Shown piece after piece: positions 1 to 12,617 of a stretch of DNA of 39,908 nucleotides. A model generated the notes under the pieces. It saw only the letters and a program-made list of their open reading frames with translations. It did no database searches and had not been told where the DNA came from. The stretch is taken from positions 1 through 39,908 of the forward strand of contig JABHHM010000026.1 in NCBI GenBank assembly GCA_018671575.1. The letters are read 5' to 3'. A program made the position numbers and the translations under genes. The stretch comes from Methylococcales bacterium (GTDB lineage Bacteria; Pseudomonadota; Gammaproteobacteria; JABHGC01). Numbering within the stretch: position 1 is the first letter of the stretch; each line of letters opens with the position of its first letter.

Positions 1-137
1 AAAGGGCATAAAACTCTTTTGTCTGTCTTCTTTGCCACAAAAATAGTTATGTAGAACGACTACACGCCTATTTTTATAACAAAAAAGACAAACAAAATTT
101 CTGCGCAATATGGGTAGTTTATTTATTGCGCGTTACC
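1..137 (-). repeat. MITE-like element, family B copy 1 (truncated by window start)
   Basis: Reverse complement (TTAGGTAACGCGCAATAAATAAAC...AAAAATAGGCGTGTAGTCGTTCTACATAACTATTTTTG...) aligns along its length with 19677-19833 and 32052-32227. Right end is followed by TAA (138-140). Confidence 0.7.
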
Positions 138-167
138 TAAGCAAGTTAGGTCAATCAAATCGTTTGG

Positions 168-545
168 TTAGAATGGAACATCATCATTTTCTGCCCAAGG
201 TGGTGCTTCATTAGGTGGTGGAGGACTATTTTGATCCATTGTGGAATTCTGATTTGACTGATTGTCTGATAAATGACTGATTTTCCAAGCTTGAATGGAA
301 TTGAAATAAACAGTTTCACCCTTAGGGTTAACCCATTTTCGTCCTTTTAAGTTAAAGGAAACATCGACTTCATCACCGACATTGAAATCATTGATAATGT
401 CACACTTGCTTTGTACCAGTTCCATTTTTAAAAATTCAGGGTATTCTGGGTTTTCTGCATATTCAACAACAAATTCACGTTTTTTGAATTTACTTGAAAC
501 TTGAGATTCATTAAATATTTCAATAATTTTTGCTTTAATTTCCAC
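168..545 (-). CDS. DUF3127-like OB-fold protein with acidic C-terminal tail ending DDVPF (SSB-like tail)
   Basis: 125-aa ORF; N-terminal pattern MEIKAKIIEIFNESQVSSKFKKREFVVEY...W.N..G...YFNSIQAWKI is DUF3127-like; C-terminus PPWAENDDVPF. Confidence 0.65.
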   Translation of the reverse strand: MEIKAKIIEIFNESQVSSKFKKREFVVEYAENPEYPEFLKMELVQSKCDIINDFNVGDEVDVSFNLKGRKWVNPKGETVYFNSIQAWKISHLSDNQSNQNSTMDQNSPPPPNEAPPWAENDDVPF

Positions 546-558
546 GAATTTTTCCTGT

Positions 559-888
559 TTAATGTCTAGCCATTAATGTTTGTAGTTTTTCAGTTAATTT
601 GTTGTTACGAATCATAATGCGGTTGGATATTTCAAATAATACATCCGCATCATTATTTTTTGTTTGTTTTTTATATTGTTTTATATTGTCTTGAAAAGCA
701 GCGTATTTTGCCTGTAAAACAATTAGGTAATTCTGAGTTTCATAGTTTGTCATTTCTTTATTATTGAATTGAAAGCTTAATTCATTCAGTTCGGAGAATA
801 AATTTAAGCCAATATTTTCTAATTGATTGATTAATGAAATATTTTCTGGCTCATGATACTCATCAACAAAATTGATCGTTTTTTCCAT
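559..888 (-). CDS. hypothetical protein, helical, apparently co-transcribed with the DUF3127-like gene
   Basis: 109-aa ORF, same strand, 13 nt upstream of the DUF3127-like ORF; no family recognised. Confidence 0.55.
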   Translation of the reverse strand: MEKTINFVDEYHEPENISLINQLENIGLNLFSELNELSFQFNNKEMTNYETQNYLIVLQAKYAAFQDNIKQYKKQTKNNDADVLFEISNRIMIRNNKLTEKLQTLMARH

Positions 889-1062
889 AATTTTATAAGA
901 TACCGTCTATTGGGTTAACTGACTGGGTAAAGTGTAAAATTTTAAACAAATAAGGTCAATCACTAAAATACAACGGTTTTTCATTTTATTGCCAGATTAA
1001 TTTAATTTTGTATTTATTGATTGCTGTTGTGATAGAATTTCACATTACATTTTATTTAGGCA

Positions 1063-2391
1063 TTGAACAGTATTATGAATTTTAACTCTCTTGGGTTGTC
1101 CCCAGCTATTTTACAAGCCATCACTGAGCAAGGCTATGAAACGCCAACACCGATTCAGGAAAAAGCAATTCCTGCTGTCATTGATGGTCGTGATCTCATG
1201 GCGGCAGCACAAACAGGTACGGGAAAAACCGCAGGATTTACCTTGCCGATTTTAGAAAAATTGTCACAGGGGCATCGTGCCAATGCAAACCAGGCGCGTT
1301 GCTTGATTTTAACGCCAACTCGTGAACTGGCTGCTCAAATTGGTGAAAGCGTCACCAATTATGGTAAGCATTTACCATTGAAGTCTACGGTCGTATTTGG
1401 TGGCGTTAAAATTAATCCACAAATGATGAAATTGTGCAAAGGGGTAGATATTTTAGTAGCAACACCTGGACGGTTACTGGATTTGTATCACCAAAATGCA
1501 GTGAGGTTTAAAACCTTAGAAGTATTGGTATTAGACGAAGCTGACCGAATGTTAGATATGGGGTTTATTCATGATATTAGGAAAATACTCGGACTATTAC
1601 CTAAACAACGTCAAAATTTAATGTTTTCTGCTACTTTTTCAGATGAGGTGCGAAAGTTGGCGAGAGGTATGATCAATAATCCTGTTGAAATTTCTGTGAC
1701 GCCAAGAAATACGGCATCAACAACGGTCAAACAATGGATTTGTCCTGTTGATAAAAAACAAAAGTCAGTTTTGTTAACACATTTAATCAAGGAAAATAAA
1801 TGGGATCAAGTATTGGTGTTTACTAAAACCAAACATGGCGCCAATAAATTAACACGCCATTTGGAACTAGAAAATATAAAAGCCGCCGCTATTCACGGTA
1901 ATAAAAGTCAAAGTGCTCGAACTAAAGCTTTGGCAAATTTTAAAAATGGTTCAATTAAAATACTGGTTGCAACCGATATTGCGGCAAGAGGACTGGATAT
2001 TGATCAGCTACCCCAGGTTGTCAATTTCGATTTACCTAATGTTGCTGAAGACTACATTCATCGGATTGGCAGAACGGGGCGTGCAGGTTGTAATGGGCAT
2101 GCTGTTTCTTTGGTTTGTGCTGATGAGTTTAAGTTATTGTCAGACATTGAACGATTAATTAAGCAGTTACTTAGCAGAAAAATAGTCGATGGATTTGAGC
2201 CAGTGCATGATCTTCCCGAATCAAAATTAAATCAAAGACCAATCAAACCTAAAAAGCCAAAGAAGCCTACAAAATTAGGGCAACCCAGGCAAGCTAATCA
2301 AAATAATAAACAATCGGAAGGCAGTCGTCATCGTAAATCAAAAGGAAATAACTGGCCGTCAAGAAGGCAGGCAAGCAACAAAAAAAGTTAG
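1063..2391 (+). CDS. rhlE: DEAD-box ATP-dependent RNA helicase, RhlE-type
   Basis: Motifs [33 protein letters not shown]; basic C-terminal tail. Confidence 0.93.
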   Translation: MNSIMNFNSLGLSPAILQAITEQGYETPTPIQEKAIPAVIDGRDLMAAAQTGTGKTAGFTLPILEKLSQGHRANANQARCLILTPTRELAAQIGESVTNYGKHLPLKSTVVFGGVKINPQMMKLCKGVDILVATPGRLLDLYHQNAVRFKTLEVLVLDEADRMLDMGFIHDIRKILGLLPKQRQNLMFSATFSDEVRKLARGMINNPVEISVTPRNTASTTVKQWICPVDKKQKSVLLTHLIKENKWDQVLVFTKTKHGANKLTRHLELENIKAAAIHGNKSQSARTKALANFKNGSIKILVATDIAARGLDIDQLPQVVNFDLPNVAEDYIHRIGRTGRAGCNGHAVSLVCADEFKLLSDIERLIKQLLSRKIVDGFEPVHDLPESKLNQRPIKPKKPKKPTKLGQPRQANQNNKQSEGSRHRKSKGNNWPSRRQASNKKS

Positions 2392-3026
2392 CTTTTTGGG
2401 AAGATGGATTTATTAGGGGCTGAATCAACTTTTTTTAAAATTATGCGACGAAACCAACCGTTTAAATTTTCTTTCTGGTCATCAATGACTGTCAGCAACG
2501 GTGTGGTTTCTAAAACATCTTCAAAAATTACATCTGTGCTGGTGGCTATTCTGCTGATGATTGGATTGAACATTTTTAAAAAGAATGCAGGTTGGTTTCT
2601 TTTTAAAAATTTATCAAAAACAAGTATTTTGCCGTCTGATTTTAAAACACGGCAAGCTTCATTCAGTGTTTTTGAATGATCAGGTACGACGGCTAAAATT
2701 AAATGCATGATGATAATGTCAAAAGTTTCGTCATGGAATCTCAGTGATGTTGCATCAGCTACTTCTAATTGTATTGTTAAATTCGATTTTTCTGCTCTGT
2801 TTTGGGCTTTTTTCAGCATGGCAGGGGTGATGTCTATTCCATGATAAATTGCATTTTGTGGTAATAATGGAATATCGAGTCCTGTTCCAATGCCGACAAC
2901 TAATATTTTTTTATGGGTGACATCTCCCATGGCTTGAATATTTTTACTTCTTGCTGATTTGAAGGTGTTTTTAATAAAAAAATCATAAAATGGCGCAATG
3001 AGGGTATAAGTAAAAGCAAGGCTCAT
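2388..3026 (-). CDS. class I SAM-dependent methyltransferase (UbiE/PmtA-like)
   Basis: [16 protein letters not shown] motif [27 protein letters not shown] pattern. Confidence 0.85.
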   Translation of the reverse strand: MSLAFTYTLIAPFYDFFIKNTFKSARSKNIQAMGDVTHKKILVVGIGTGLDIPLLPQNAIYHGIDITPAMLKKAQNRAEKSNLTIQLEVADATSLRFHDETFDIIIMHLILAVVPDHSKTLNEACRVLKSDGKILVFDKFLKRNQPAFFLKMFNPIISRIATSTDVIFEDVLETTPLLTVIDDQKENLNGWFRRIILKKVDSAPNKSIFPKS

Positions 3027-3028
3027 TA

Positions 3029-4708
3029 TTGGATTCCGATGAATTAATATACTATATTTATAAGTACGATCACCAAATACGTCAAGTAGCCACCACTTTA
3101 TTTATGCCAAAAATTAAACATCCTCCAATTGTGATTAATCATTCATTTGATGAGTTTTTGAGTCAATGTGCTATGTATCATCATATTCATTCAGCCATTG
3201 CGGTGATTGATTTAGGCGGTAAGCTGGTTTTTCAAAATGTGGCATTTGATAAATTATGGGATGCCCTGAAAAAAAGTAAGAGTGAGCAGTCGTTATGGGA
3301 TAATGACCAAATGCAGTCCTGTTTTAACCAAGTTAAAGCCGAAGTCATTAAAGTAAAAGTTAAAATCAAACACGTTTTAGAAAGCAGTATTTCGATACTG
3401 GTACAGCCGATTGTATCCGCAAATAATGAACTTCATGGCATGATGCTAACGGTAGATGAAGAAACCATTCAAAATGTGTTTCAACAAAAATATAACTTTG
3501 CTTTATCAAGAGAATCTCATGCCGAATTAGCACATACCATTAAATCATTATCAAAAGATCGAATTAAAAAAGAAAAAACCATACATACTTTATTAAAAGG
3601 AACGCCTTTTGGAATTATGTTGATTGATAGTAATCGTGCCATTATGCAAATTAATTCGGCAGCCGAAGATATATTCAAACAAAAATCATCAAATATGATT
3701 GGTTTGGGTTGCGATCAATTTTTTTATTGTTTTCAAAAAGGCAATCAGTGTCCCGTTTGTAATAGATATAAAATTACTCTTGAAGAAACCATGGCAAAAA
3801 GCAATCATGATTTTGAAGTGCCCCTTTTAAGAAATACAGTTTTGTTGGATCATGAAAAAGAACCTGTGATCATTGAGGCATTTGTTGATTTAACAGAGCG
3901 AAAGGTCGCTGAACAGGAAAGTCAAATTGCCAAAGAGCTGGCTCAACAAAATGAATTTGAAAAACAACTGGCAATGACGGCTAATAAAACAAAAAGTGTA
4001 TTTTTAGCAAGCATGAGTCATGAACTTAGGACACCTCTCAATGCCATTATTGGTTATAGTGACTATATAGAAGATATTGTTGCCGATGAAGACTTTGATC
4101 AGGATGATTTGATTTTTAGCAATAAAAATATCAATCGTTCGGGGAAAAACTTATTGGCATTGATCAATAATATTCTGGATTTGTCTAAAATTGAGGCAGA
4201 TAAATCGGAATTATTTATTGAGTCATTTAATATTGGCGAATTATGTGAACATACTTTGTTGACTGTTGATGTATTGGCTAAAAAGAATAACAATGAAATG
4301 AAGTTTTTCATTGAAGGCAATAATCATTTTTTTACGGATGAAATGAGGTTCAATCAAATTATCTTAAATTTACTGAGTAACGCTTGCAAGTTTACCAAAA
4401 ATGGAGTGGTTGAGTTATCAATAAAATTCTATGAGAAAGAGGGACGAGAATGGTTGCAAGCTTCCGTTAAAGACAGTGGTGTCGGTATGAGTTCAACACA
4501 ACTGGACAAAGTATTTGATGAATTTGCTCAAGCAGAGTCGAATACCTCAAAAGAATTTGGCGGTACAGGACTGGGTTTGTCCATTTGTAAAAAACTGGCA
4601 AAATTGATGAAGGGGGATTTGGAGGCAGCGAGTCATTTCGGTAAAGGATCCTGCTTTACATTAAATATTCCATCGATGTCTCCAGAATATCAGCAGTTAA
4701 AAAGTTAA
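3029..4708 (+). CDS. PAS-domain sensor histidine kinase (true start may be ATG at 3104, MPKIKHPP...)
   Basis: H-box SHELRTPLNAIIGYSDYI, N-box NLLSNACKFTKNG, G-boxes DSGVGMS and GGTGLGLSICKKL; PAS-like segment with CFQKGNQCPVCN. Confidence 0.88.
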   Translation: MDSDELIYYIYKYDHQIRQVATTLFMPKIKHPPIVINHSFDEFLSQCAMYHHIHSAIAVIDLGGKLVFQNVAFDKLWDALKKSKSEQSLWDNDQMQSCFNQVKAEVIKVKVKIKHVLESSISILVQPIVSANNELHGMMLTVDEETIQNVFQQKYNFALSRESHAELAHTIKSLSKDRIKKEKTIHTLLKGTPFGIMLIDSNRAIMQINSAAEDIFKQKSSNMIGLGCDQFFYCFQKGNQCPVCNRYKITLEETMAKSNHDFEVPLLRNTVLLDHEKEPVIIEAFVDLTERKVAEQESQIAKELAQQNEFEKQLAMTANKTKSVFLASMSHELRTPLNAIIGYSDYIEDIVADEDFDQDDLIFSNKNINRSGKNLLALINNILDLSKIEADKSELFIESFNIGELCEHTLLTVDVLAKKNNNEMKFFIEGNNHFFTDEMRFNQIILNLLSNACKFTKNGVVELSIKFYEKEGREWLQASVKDSGVGMSSTQLDKVFDEFAQAESNTSKEFGGTGLGLSICKKLAKLMKGDLEAASHFGKGSCFTLNIPSMSPEYQQLKS

Positions 4709-5032
4709 CACTTTGTCACTTTCTTTGACCAATACATAAAATTGTTGCATTGAACCTAATTCGCAAGCCAGTTCTTCTTCAAGTGACGGCATTGTATCTA
4801 TCCTTGATTCACAACAAACACCACAACCCACAACTTTTCCACCTTCATCGTCAAACATTTCTTTGTATTCAAGGACGTTAAATTTTAGATTGCTACCACT
4901 GAGGCATTCAACGCCTTTACCCATTAAAAAAACAGTGACTTCATCTTCATAAGCGAGGGCAGAGTTTGCATATCTAAAAGCATTCCAGGCAGTTTCTGCA
5001 TCGGGAGAATAAATTACAATTAATATTTTCAT
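4697..5032 (-). CDS. DsrE/DsrF-like family protein
   Basis: MKILIVIYSPDAETAWNAFRYANSALAYEDEVTVFLMGKGVEC... matches the DsrE-like fold pattern. ORF track extends to 5062; internal ATG at 5032 is the better start. Confidence 0.75.
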   Translation of the reverse strand: MKILIVIYSPDAETAWNAFRYANSALAYEDEVTVFLMGKGVECLSGSNLKFNVLEYKEMFDDEGGKVVGCGVCCESRIDTMPSLEEELACELGSMQQFYVLVKESDKVLTF

Positions 5033-5295
5033 TATTTGACCTTTTTTTTTAATTAATGTCACAATTATAATTCAAATTTAGCAAGGCAATAAAATAAATT
5101 TTACTCTCATTATTTGTCCTATTTTTATCGGAAAATCCCCTGGTTTTCACAATTGATATTACTAATAATCACAATAAATCAGTGGATTTATAGCCAAATA
5201 GTGCAACATTTTTTAAAATGCTGTGCTAACTTTATGTTATAGAAGCATAAATTATGTCAATAATAAAAATTTAAATAATAAGAATTATAAGAATC

Positions 5296-8121
5296 ATGAC
5301 CAGTCAATTTGAATCTTTGTCAGAATCATCCGCATTATTTGGGGCAAATGCCGCATTTATAGAAGACTTATATGAGGAATATTTAACCGATCCTGAAGCT
5401 GTTGGAGAGGTTTGGAGAGTCTATTTTGATGAAGTGATTAGTTCACTTGAATCTGGAATGACAGAAACTCCTCACAGTGAAATTCAAAAGTCATTTCTAT
5501 TAATGGCTAGAAAGCGAGGTGGCAGAGGTAGCGTTTCAAAAAATTGTATGGAGCCTGAAGCCGCTCAAAAGCAAGCCTCTGTTTTGAGATTAATTAATTC
5601 CTATCGTGTTCGTGGGCATCAACACGCCAACATTGATCCATTGGGAATTCGTGATCGTGAAGTGGTGCCTGATCTTGAATTGGGTTTTCATGGATTGGGT
5701 GAAGTTGAGCTTGATGTTGACTTCAATACGGGGTCTTTGGTTGCTCCTGACCGCATGTCGTTAAGAAAAATTCACCAACAACTGTTAAAAAGCTATGGAG
5801 GAAAAATTGGTCTGGAATATATGCACATCATCGATACCAGAGAAAAAAGATGGATTCAAAAGCGCATTGAATCAGTGCAGTCAACACCCAATTTTAATAA
5901 TGAACAAAAAACCTGGTTTTTAAAGCTATTAACAGCATCGGAAGGCATCGAAAAATATTTACACAACAAATATGTGGGGCAAAAGCGATTTTCTTTGGAA
6001 GGTGCTGAGAGTTTAATTGTCATGCTGGATGATTTGATTCAGCGTGCAGGTACTCATGATGTTAAAGAAGCTGTTATTGGAATGGCGCATCGTGGTCGAT
6101 TAAATGTTTTAGTCAATATTCTGGGTAAACCACCAGAGCTTTTATTTCGTGAATTTGAAGGCAAAAGTAAAAAACAAGGATCAGGTGATGTGAAGTATCA
6201 TCAGGGATTTTCCTCCGATATTGCAACCCCTAATGGTGCAATGCATGTTGCTTTATCTTTTAATCCTTCCCATCTGGAAATCGTTGACCCTGTAGTACAA
6301 GGTTCTGTGAGAGCAAGACAACAACGACGAGGCGATAAAGATAGTCGACAGGTCATCCCTATTTTAATACATGGTGATGCTGCCTTTTCTGGTCAAGGAG
6401 TCATCATGGAAACCTTTAGCATGTCTCAAGCCAGGGGTTATAAAACAGGTGGAACTGTTCATATCGTCATTAATAATCAAATAGGTTTTACCACCAGCAA
6501 CCCATTGGATTCAAGGTCAACCTCTTATTGTACTGAAGTATCTAAAATGGTTCAGGCACCTATTTTTCATGTCAATGGAGATGATCCAGAAGCGGTTGTT
6601 TTTATCTCTCAAATAGCCATGGATTATTGTATGACATTTAAAAAAGATGTCGTTATTGATATGTATTGTTATCGCCGTCATGGTCACAACGAAGCGGATG
6701 AACCTGCTATTACTCAGCCTTTGATGTATAAAAAAATAAGGGCCAAAAAAACCACCCGAGAACTCTATGCAGAACAGTTGGTCAGGCAAGGTGTTTTGAC
6801 TGCTGATGAATCACGTCAAATGGTGGATGATAATAGGACTACATTGGATCGAGGTGAATCTATTTCACGTCCAGTTATGAATAATGTCAAAATGGATTAC
6901 ATTATTGACTGGTCACCATTCAAAGATCAAGAATGGGATTTTGGCATAAAAACTCGATTACCCATTGCTGAAATACAATCCTTGTCTGATCCATTATTAA
7001 ATTTACCTGATGGTTTTGAAGCACATCCCAGAGTATTAAAAATGTTGGGTGATCGTCGTAAAATGATTGCAGGGGCATTGCCGATGGACTGGGGGTGTGC
7101 AGAAACATTGGCATTTGCTTCATTACTAAAAGCAGATCATGCAGTCAGGATATCTGGTCAGGACAGTGGGCGGGGAACTTTTTCTCATCGACATGCCGTA
7201 TTACACAATCAACACAATGGCGAAGCTTATATTCCATTAAAACACATCAAAAAAGATCAAGGACATTTTATAGTCATTGATTCTCTTTTATCAGAAGAGG
7301 CGGTATTGGGTTTTGAGTACGGATATAGCTCTGCCGACCCGTTTACTTTGGTTATTTGGGAAGCTCAATTTGGTGATTTTGCCAATGGGGCTCAGGTGGT
7401 GATTGATCAGTTTATCAGTTCAGGTGAAGTGAAATGGGGTCGGCTATGTGGTTTGACCATGTTGTTGCCTCATGGTTATGAGGGACAAGGGCCAGAGCAT
7501 TCATCAGCAAGATTAGAGAGATATTTGCAATTGTGTGCAGAACATAATGTTCAAATTTGTATTCCATCGACTCCTGCGCAAGTTTTCCACATGATAAGGC
7601 GACAAATGGTTCGACCTTATAGAAAACCATTGATTGTGATGACAGGTAAGAGTTTGTTGAGACATAAGCAGTGTATTTCAACATTGGAAGATTTGTCTAA
7701 TAATGATTTTTTACCCATTATCAGTGAAACTAAAAAACACCAGCCTAAAGAAATAACAAAAGCCATTTTTTGTAGTGGTAAAGTTTATTACGATATTTTA
7801 CAGAAAAGAGATGAATTGGAGCTTAATGAGATTGTCATCATCAGATTAGAGCAATTGTATCCTTTTCCTAAAAAGTTATTTATCGAGCAGATAGATAAAT
7901 ATCCCAATTTAAAAACCATGGTTTGGTGTCAGGAAGAGCCACAAAATCAAGGTGCTTGGGATCAACTAAAGCATCGTTTTCAATATCCTGTTAAGAAAGG
8001 TGTTGAATTAATTTATGCTGGCAGACCCGCATCAGCTTCACCAGCCGTGGGTGTGTTTGGATTACATGTAAAACAACAAGAACAATTAGTGAATGATGCA
8101 TTGCTTGGGGCAGGCGTATAA
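5296..8121 (+). CDS. sucA: 2-oxoglutarate dehydrogenase E1 component
   Basis: 941 aa; [37 protein letters not shown], and C-terminal EEPQNQGAW motifs. Confidence 0.97.
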   Translation: MTSQFESLSESSALFGANAAFIEDLYEEYLTDPEAVGEVWRVYFDEVISSLESGMTETPHSEIQKSFLLMARKRGGRGSVSKNCMEPEAAQKQASVLRLINSYRVRGHQHANIDPLGIRDREVVPDLELGFHGLGEVELDVDFNTGSLVAPDRMSLRKIHQQLLKSYGGKIGLEYMHIIDTREKRWIQKRIESVQSTPNFNNEQKTWFLKLLTASEGIEKYLHNKYVGQKRFSLEGAESLIVMLDDLIQRAGTHDVKEAVIGMAHRGRLNVLVNILGKPPELLFREFEGKSKKQGSGDVKYHQGFSSDIATPNGAMHVALSFNPSHLEIVDPVVQGSVRARQQRRGDKDSRQVIPILIHGDAAFSGQGVIMETFSMSQARGYKTGGTVHIVINNQIGFTTSNPLDSRSTSYCTEVSKMVQAPIFHVNGDDPEAVVFISQIAMDYCMTFKKDVVIDMYCYRRHGHNEADEPAITQPLMYKKIRAKKTTRELYAEQLVRQGVLTADESRQMVDDNRTTLDRGESISRPVMNNVKMDYIIDWSPFKDQEWDFGIKTRLPIAEIQSLSDPLLNLPDGFEAHPRVLKMLGDRRKMIAGALPMDWGCAETLAFASLLKADHAVRISGQDSGRGTFSHRHAVLHNQHNGEAYIPLKHIKKDQGHFIVIDSLLSEEAVLGFEYGYSSADPFTLVIWEAQFGDFANGAQVVIDQFISSGEVKWGRLCGLTMLLPHGYEGQGPEHSSARLERYLQLCAEHNVQICIPSTPAQVFHMIRRQMVRPYRKPLIVMTGKSLLRHKQCISTLEDLSNNDFLPIISETKKHQPKEITKAIFCSGKVYYDILQKRDELELNEIVIIRLEQLYPFPKKLFIEQIDKYPNLKTMVWCQEEPQNQGAWDQLKHRFQYPVKKGVELIYAGRPASASPAVGVFGLHVKQQEQLVNDALLGAGV

Positions 8122-8164
8122 TAGTGAAGTTATTGCATATTACTCATGTAGAAAGGAAATCAAA

Positions 8165-9394
8165 ATGAGCATTGAAGTTTTAGTACCATCATTACCAGAA
8201 TCTGTTGCAGATGCAACCATTGTTACCTGGCATAAAAAAGTAGGTGAGCAAGTCAGTAGGGATGAAAATTTAGTTGACCTGGAAACAGATAAGGTGGTGC
8301 TTGAAGTGCCTGCACCGATTGATGGTGTCATCACAAAAATTCTACAACAAGATGGTGATGTCGTAACATCTGGTGTGGTACTTGCCATACTTGAAAGTGC
8401 ATCAGACCAGCCCGTAGTGAGCAGTGAAGCAGTCGAACAAAATACTGCGCAGAATGAAGTGATGATGAGCCCTGCTGTCAGGCGAATGGTGACAGAGCAT
8501 AAACTGAATGAGTCACTCATTCCCGCAACAGGTAAAGGAGGGCGGTTAATAAAAGCTGATGTGATTAATTATTTGGAAACACAAAAACAAACCAAAGAAC
8601 CATCGGTGGGAACGCCTGTGATTGCAGAACCAAAAATTGAAGCCAGTATAATGTCGCAAAGAAATCCTGTTATGAGCAATGTTTCATTGGGCGAAAGAAA
8701 ACAGCAGCGAGTTCCAATGACTCGACTGAGAGCTAGGGTTGCAGAAAGATTGGTTGAAGCACAACAAACATCCGCTATTTTAACCACCTTTAATGAGGTC
8801 GATTTAAAAGCTGTGATGGATATGCGTAAACACTATAAAGAATCCTTCGAGAAAGAACATGATATCAAATTAGGTGTTATGTCATTTTTTGTCAAAGCCA
8901 GTATTGATGCGTTGAAACGATATCCCATTATTAATGCTTCAGTTGATGGAAATGATATTATTTATCATGACTATTTTGACATCGGAATAGCTGTGTCCTC
9001 TCCAAGAGGTTTGGTTGTGCCTATTTTGAGAGAAACCGAAAAACTGTCATTTGCCGAAATAGAAAAAGGTATTTTAGGATATGCGGAACAGGCTAAAAAT
9101 GGTTCTTTAAGTTATGAAGCCTTGATGGGCGGGACATTTACCATTTCAAATGGTGGTGTCTTTGGTTCTATGCTATCAACACCTATTCTGAATCCTCCAC
9201 AAAGTGCAATTTTAGGGATGCATACCATTCAGCAGCGAGCTGTTGTGGTTAATGGAGAAATTGTTATTAGGCCAATGATGTATCTGGCATTGTCATATGA
9301 TCATCGTATTGTTGATGGGCGTGATGCGGTACAATTTTTGGTCAGAATTAAAGAAAACCTGCAAGACCCAGGTAGGATGTTGTTGGATGTGTGA
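8165..9394 (+). CDS. sucB: dihydrolipoyllysine-residue succinyltransferase (E2 of 2-OGDH)
   Basis: Lipoyl domain [15 protein letters not shown]3-binding region, catalytic [16 protein letters not shown] track begins at 8093; [18 protein letters not shown] at 8165 is the canonical start. Confidence 0.96.
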   Translation: MSIEVLVPSLPESVADATIVTWHKKVGEQVSRDENLVDLETDKVVLEVPAPIDGVITKILQQDGDVVTSGVVLAILESASDQPVVSSEAVEQNTAQNEVMMSPAVRRMVTEHKLNESLIPATGKGGRLIKADVINYLETQKQTKEPSVGTPVIAEPKIEASIMSQRNPVMSNVSLGERKQQRVPMTRLRARVAERLVEAQQTSAILTTFNEVDLKAVMDMRKHYKESFEKEHDIKLGVMSFFVKASIDALKRYPIINASVDGNDIIYHDYFDIGIAVSSPRGLVVPILRETEKLSFAEIEKGILGYAEQAKNGSLSYEALMGGTFTISNGGVFGSMLSTPILNPPQSAILGMHTIQQRAVVVNGEIVIRPMMYLALSYDHRIVDGRDAVQFLVRIKENLQDPGRMLLDV

Positions 9395-9417
9395 TTGAGT
9401 TCCTAAAGAGATGACGC

Positions 9418-9468
9418 ACATGAAGGCAAAGAAGAAAAAACTTCAATAGCTTCATAGTGAAAATAAAA
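9418..9468. repeat. ATGAAG/CTTCAT palindromic repeat, family F (degenerate copy)
   Basis: ACATGAAGGCAAAGAAGAAAAAACTTCAATAGCTTCATAGTGAAAATAAAAA resembles 21447-21495. Confidence 0.45.
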
Positions 9469-9498
9469 AATATCTATTTTTACAAAAAAAATTTATTT

Positions 9499-9531
9499 AG
9501 GAGAAATGCTATAGTATTTCTCTCCTTTCTT
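9499..9531 (+). terminator. putative Rho-independent terminator after sucB
   Basis: AGGAGAAAT-GCTATAGT-ATTTCTCTCCT hairpin followed by TTCTT. Confidence 0.45.
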
Positions 9532-9664
9532 ACATAGACTTATTAGCATCATTATTTTAGAAAAAATAAATGGAAAATTTTGGAGCTATTTGGGTTACAT
9601 CGCGAACTCACTATTGTAGTATACCAAACATATTTTATTGCTTTTCTGTTCCTACCCAATCTGA

Positions 9665-11113
<1,449 letters not shown>

Positions 11114-11234
11114 ATGATTATTGATAATCCTTAAGTACGAAATAACTTTCCTTATTATCATGCGCCTGCATGGATATGAAAAATAACCCCTAATTATTCA
11201 GTAACTCTGTCTTAAATATGGAGAAAAATACCGT

Positions 11235-11711
11235 ATGAAAAGTTTGTTAACATCGGCAATTATTATTGTATTACTTGTTTTTATTGCATGGCCTTACAGT
11301 AACCTGTATTTTCTAAATGAAGCATTAATGAGTAATGATGATGCCGAAATGTCCAAATGGATTGATCTCAAATCTGTACAAATACAGTACAAACAAGATT
11401 TAAATAACAATATTAATAGCAGTATTCCTGGTGGAACAAATGCATTTACCTCTTTTTTGAAAGATGGCATGAAATCTTTGGGAGATGCGGGTGTTGAAAA
11501 TGGCATCAATAACCAATGGATCAGGAATTTATTTTTAAACATAAAACAGAAAGATCAAGCACCAGAATCATTGTTTGATCGAATGTCTTTTGCATTTTTT
11601 GAAGATATGAATCAATTTCAAGTTAGACTGGGAGAATTAGGAAAGTCTCCAACTCATTTTATTATGCAACGTCAGGATAAAATATGGCGTGTGACTAAAA
11701 TTTTTAATTAA
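11235..11711 (+). CDS. DUF2939-like membrane-anchored protein
   Basis: N-terminal TM, AWPYSNLYFLNEALMSNDDAEMSKWIDLKSVQ pattern typical of DUF2939. Confidence 0.65.
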   Translation: MKSLLTSAIIIVLLVFIAWPYSNLYFLNEALMSNDDAEMSKWIDLKSVQIQYKQDLNNNINSSIPGGTNAFTSFLKDGMKSLGDAGVENGINNQWIRNLFLNIKQKDQAPESLFDRMSFAFFEDMNQFQVRLGELGKSPTHFIMQRQDKIWRVTKIFN

Positions 11712-11712
11712 G

Positions 11713-11876
11713 GGAGGCTGTCCGAAAACTCATCTTTCCGCCAACTCTGCGTTCACCCCTCAAGGGGGGACCGAGGAAAAATGGTCTTAAAATGCTCGTT
11801 TACACCCGTAAACTGCGCTTTTTCGGCAATTTCATGCCTTGATTTGACGAAAATCTGAGTTCTCGGACAGCCTCCT
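11713..11876 (+). repeat. MITE-like element, family A copy 1
   Basis: GGAGGCTGTCCGAAAACTCATCTTTCCGCCAACTCTGCG...GACGAAAATCTGAGTTCTCGGACAGCCTCC; terminal inverted repeats; same element at 24901-25042. Confidence 0.85.
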
Positions 11877-11877
11877 C

Positions 11878-11931
11878 GCTGAGTTGAGTAGCTCGTCTGC
11901 TCAAACGACACTTATGCGCTTGTGGAATAAA
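11878..11931 (+). repeat. post-stop hairpin repeat, family C copy 1
   Basis: GCTGAGTTGAGTAGCTCGTCTGCTCAAACGACACTTATGCGCTTGTGGAATAA; shared with 12966-13019 and 27208-27260. Confidence 0.7.
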
Positions 11932-11942
11932 AAAGGAATAGT

Positions 11943-12617
11943 ATGCTGGTAAAAATACCAGGAATATTAAACACTGGTCAATTAAAAACAGTGTGTCAAA
12001 TTTTAGACAATGCAGATTTTGTGGATGGTAAATTATCGGCAGGGCGTGTTGCCTCACGAATAAAAAATAATCGTGAATTGGATCAAGAATCTGCCGATAT
12101 TAATATCTTAAATAGTATCGTAATGAACTCATTGGTTGCGAATAAAACGTATCAGGCTGCAGTATTGCCTTATCGTATTGCTTCCCCATTTTATGCTTGT
12201 TATACCCATGGAATGAGTTATGGTTGGCATATCGATGACCCTGTGATGGGGCCAAGTAACGGTCGTTATCGAACAGACGTTTCTACCACTGTTTTTTTAA
12301 ATGATCCTGATGAATACCAAGGTGGAGAAATTATCATCAGAACAACTTTTGGTGAGACAGAAATAAAACTTCCTGCTGGTTTTGCCATTGTTTATCCTTC
12401 AACGAGTTTACATCAAGTCGCTGAAGTAACTAGCGGTGAACGTAGAGTTGCTGTCACTTGGACTCAGAGTATGGTTAAAGACCCCGCTCAACGGCAAATA
12501 CTTTATGATATTGACCAGGTACGAGAACAGCTCAATCAGCAACAGCCTCACAGTGATGATTTTTATAAATTAGACACCAGTTACGGAAATTTATTTCGCA
12601 TGTGGAGTGAAATATAA
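11943..12617 (+). CDS. Fe(II)/2-oxoglutarate-dependent PKHD-type hydroxylase (PiuC/YbiX-like)
   Basis: YGWHIDDPVMG (HxD), YQGGEIII, YPSTSLHQVAEVTSGERRVAVTWTQS. Confidence 0.92.
   Translation: MLVKIPGILNTGQLKTVCQILDNADFVDGKLSAGRVASRIKNNRELDQESADINILNSIVMNSLVANKTYQAAVLPYRIASPFYACYTHGMSYGWHIDDPVMGPSNGRYRTDVSTTVFLNDPDEYQGGEIIIRTTFGETEIKLPAGFAIVYPSTSLHQVAEVTSGERRVAVTWTQSMVKDPAQRQILYDIDQVREQLNQQQPHSDDFYKLDTSYGNLFRMWSEI

Noticed and set aside
1913-2158. 81-aa ORF in alternate frame of rhlE
   Set aside because: Embedded in the helicase frame with no recognisable domain.
8140-8520. Antisense ORF inside sucB (126 aa)
   Set aside because: Fully overlaps a strongly supported sucB reading frame and has low-complexity Ser/Thr-rich translation; typical shadow ORF.
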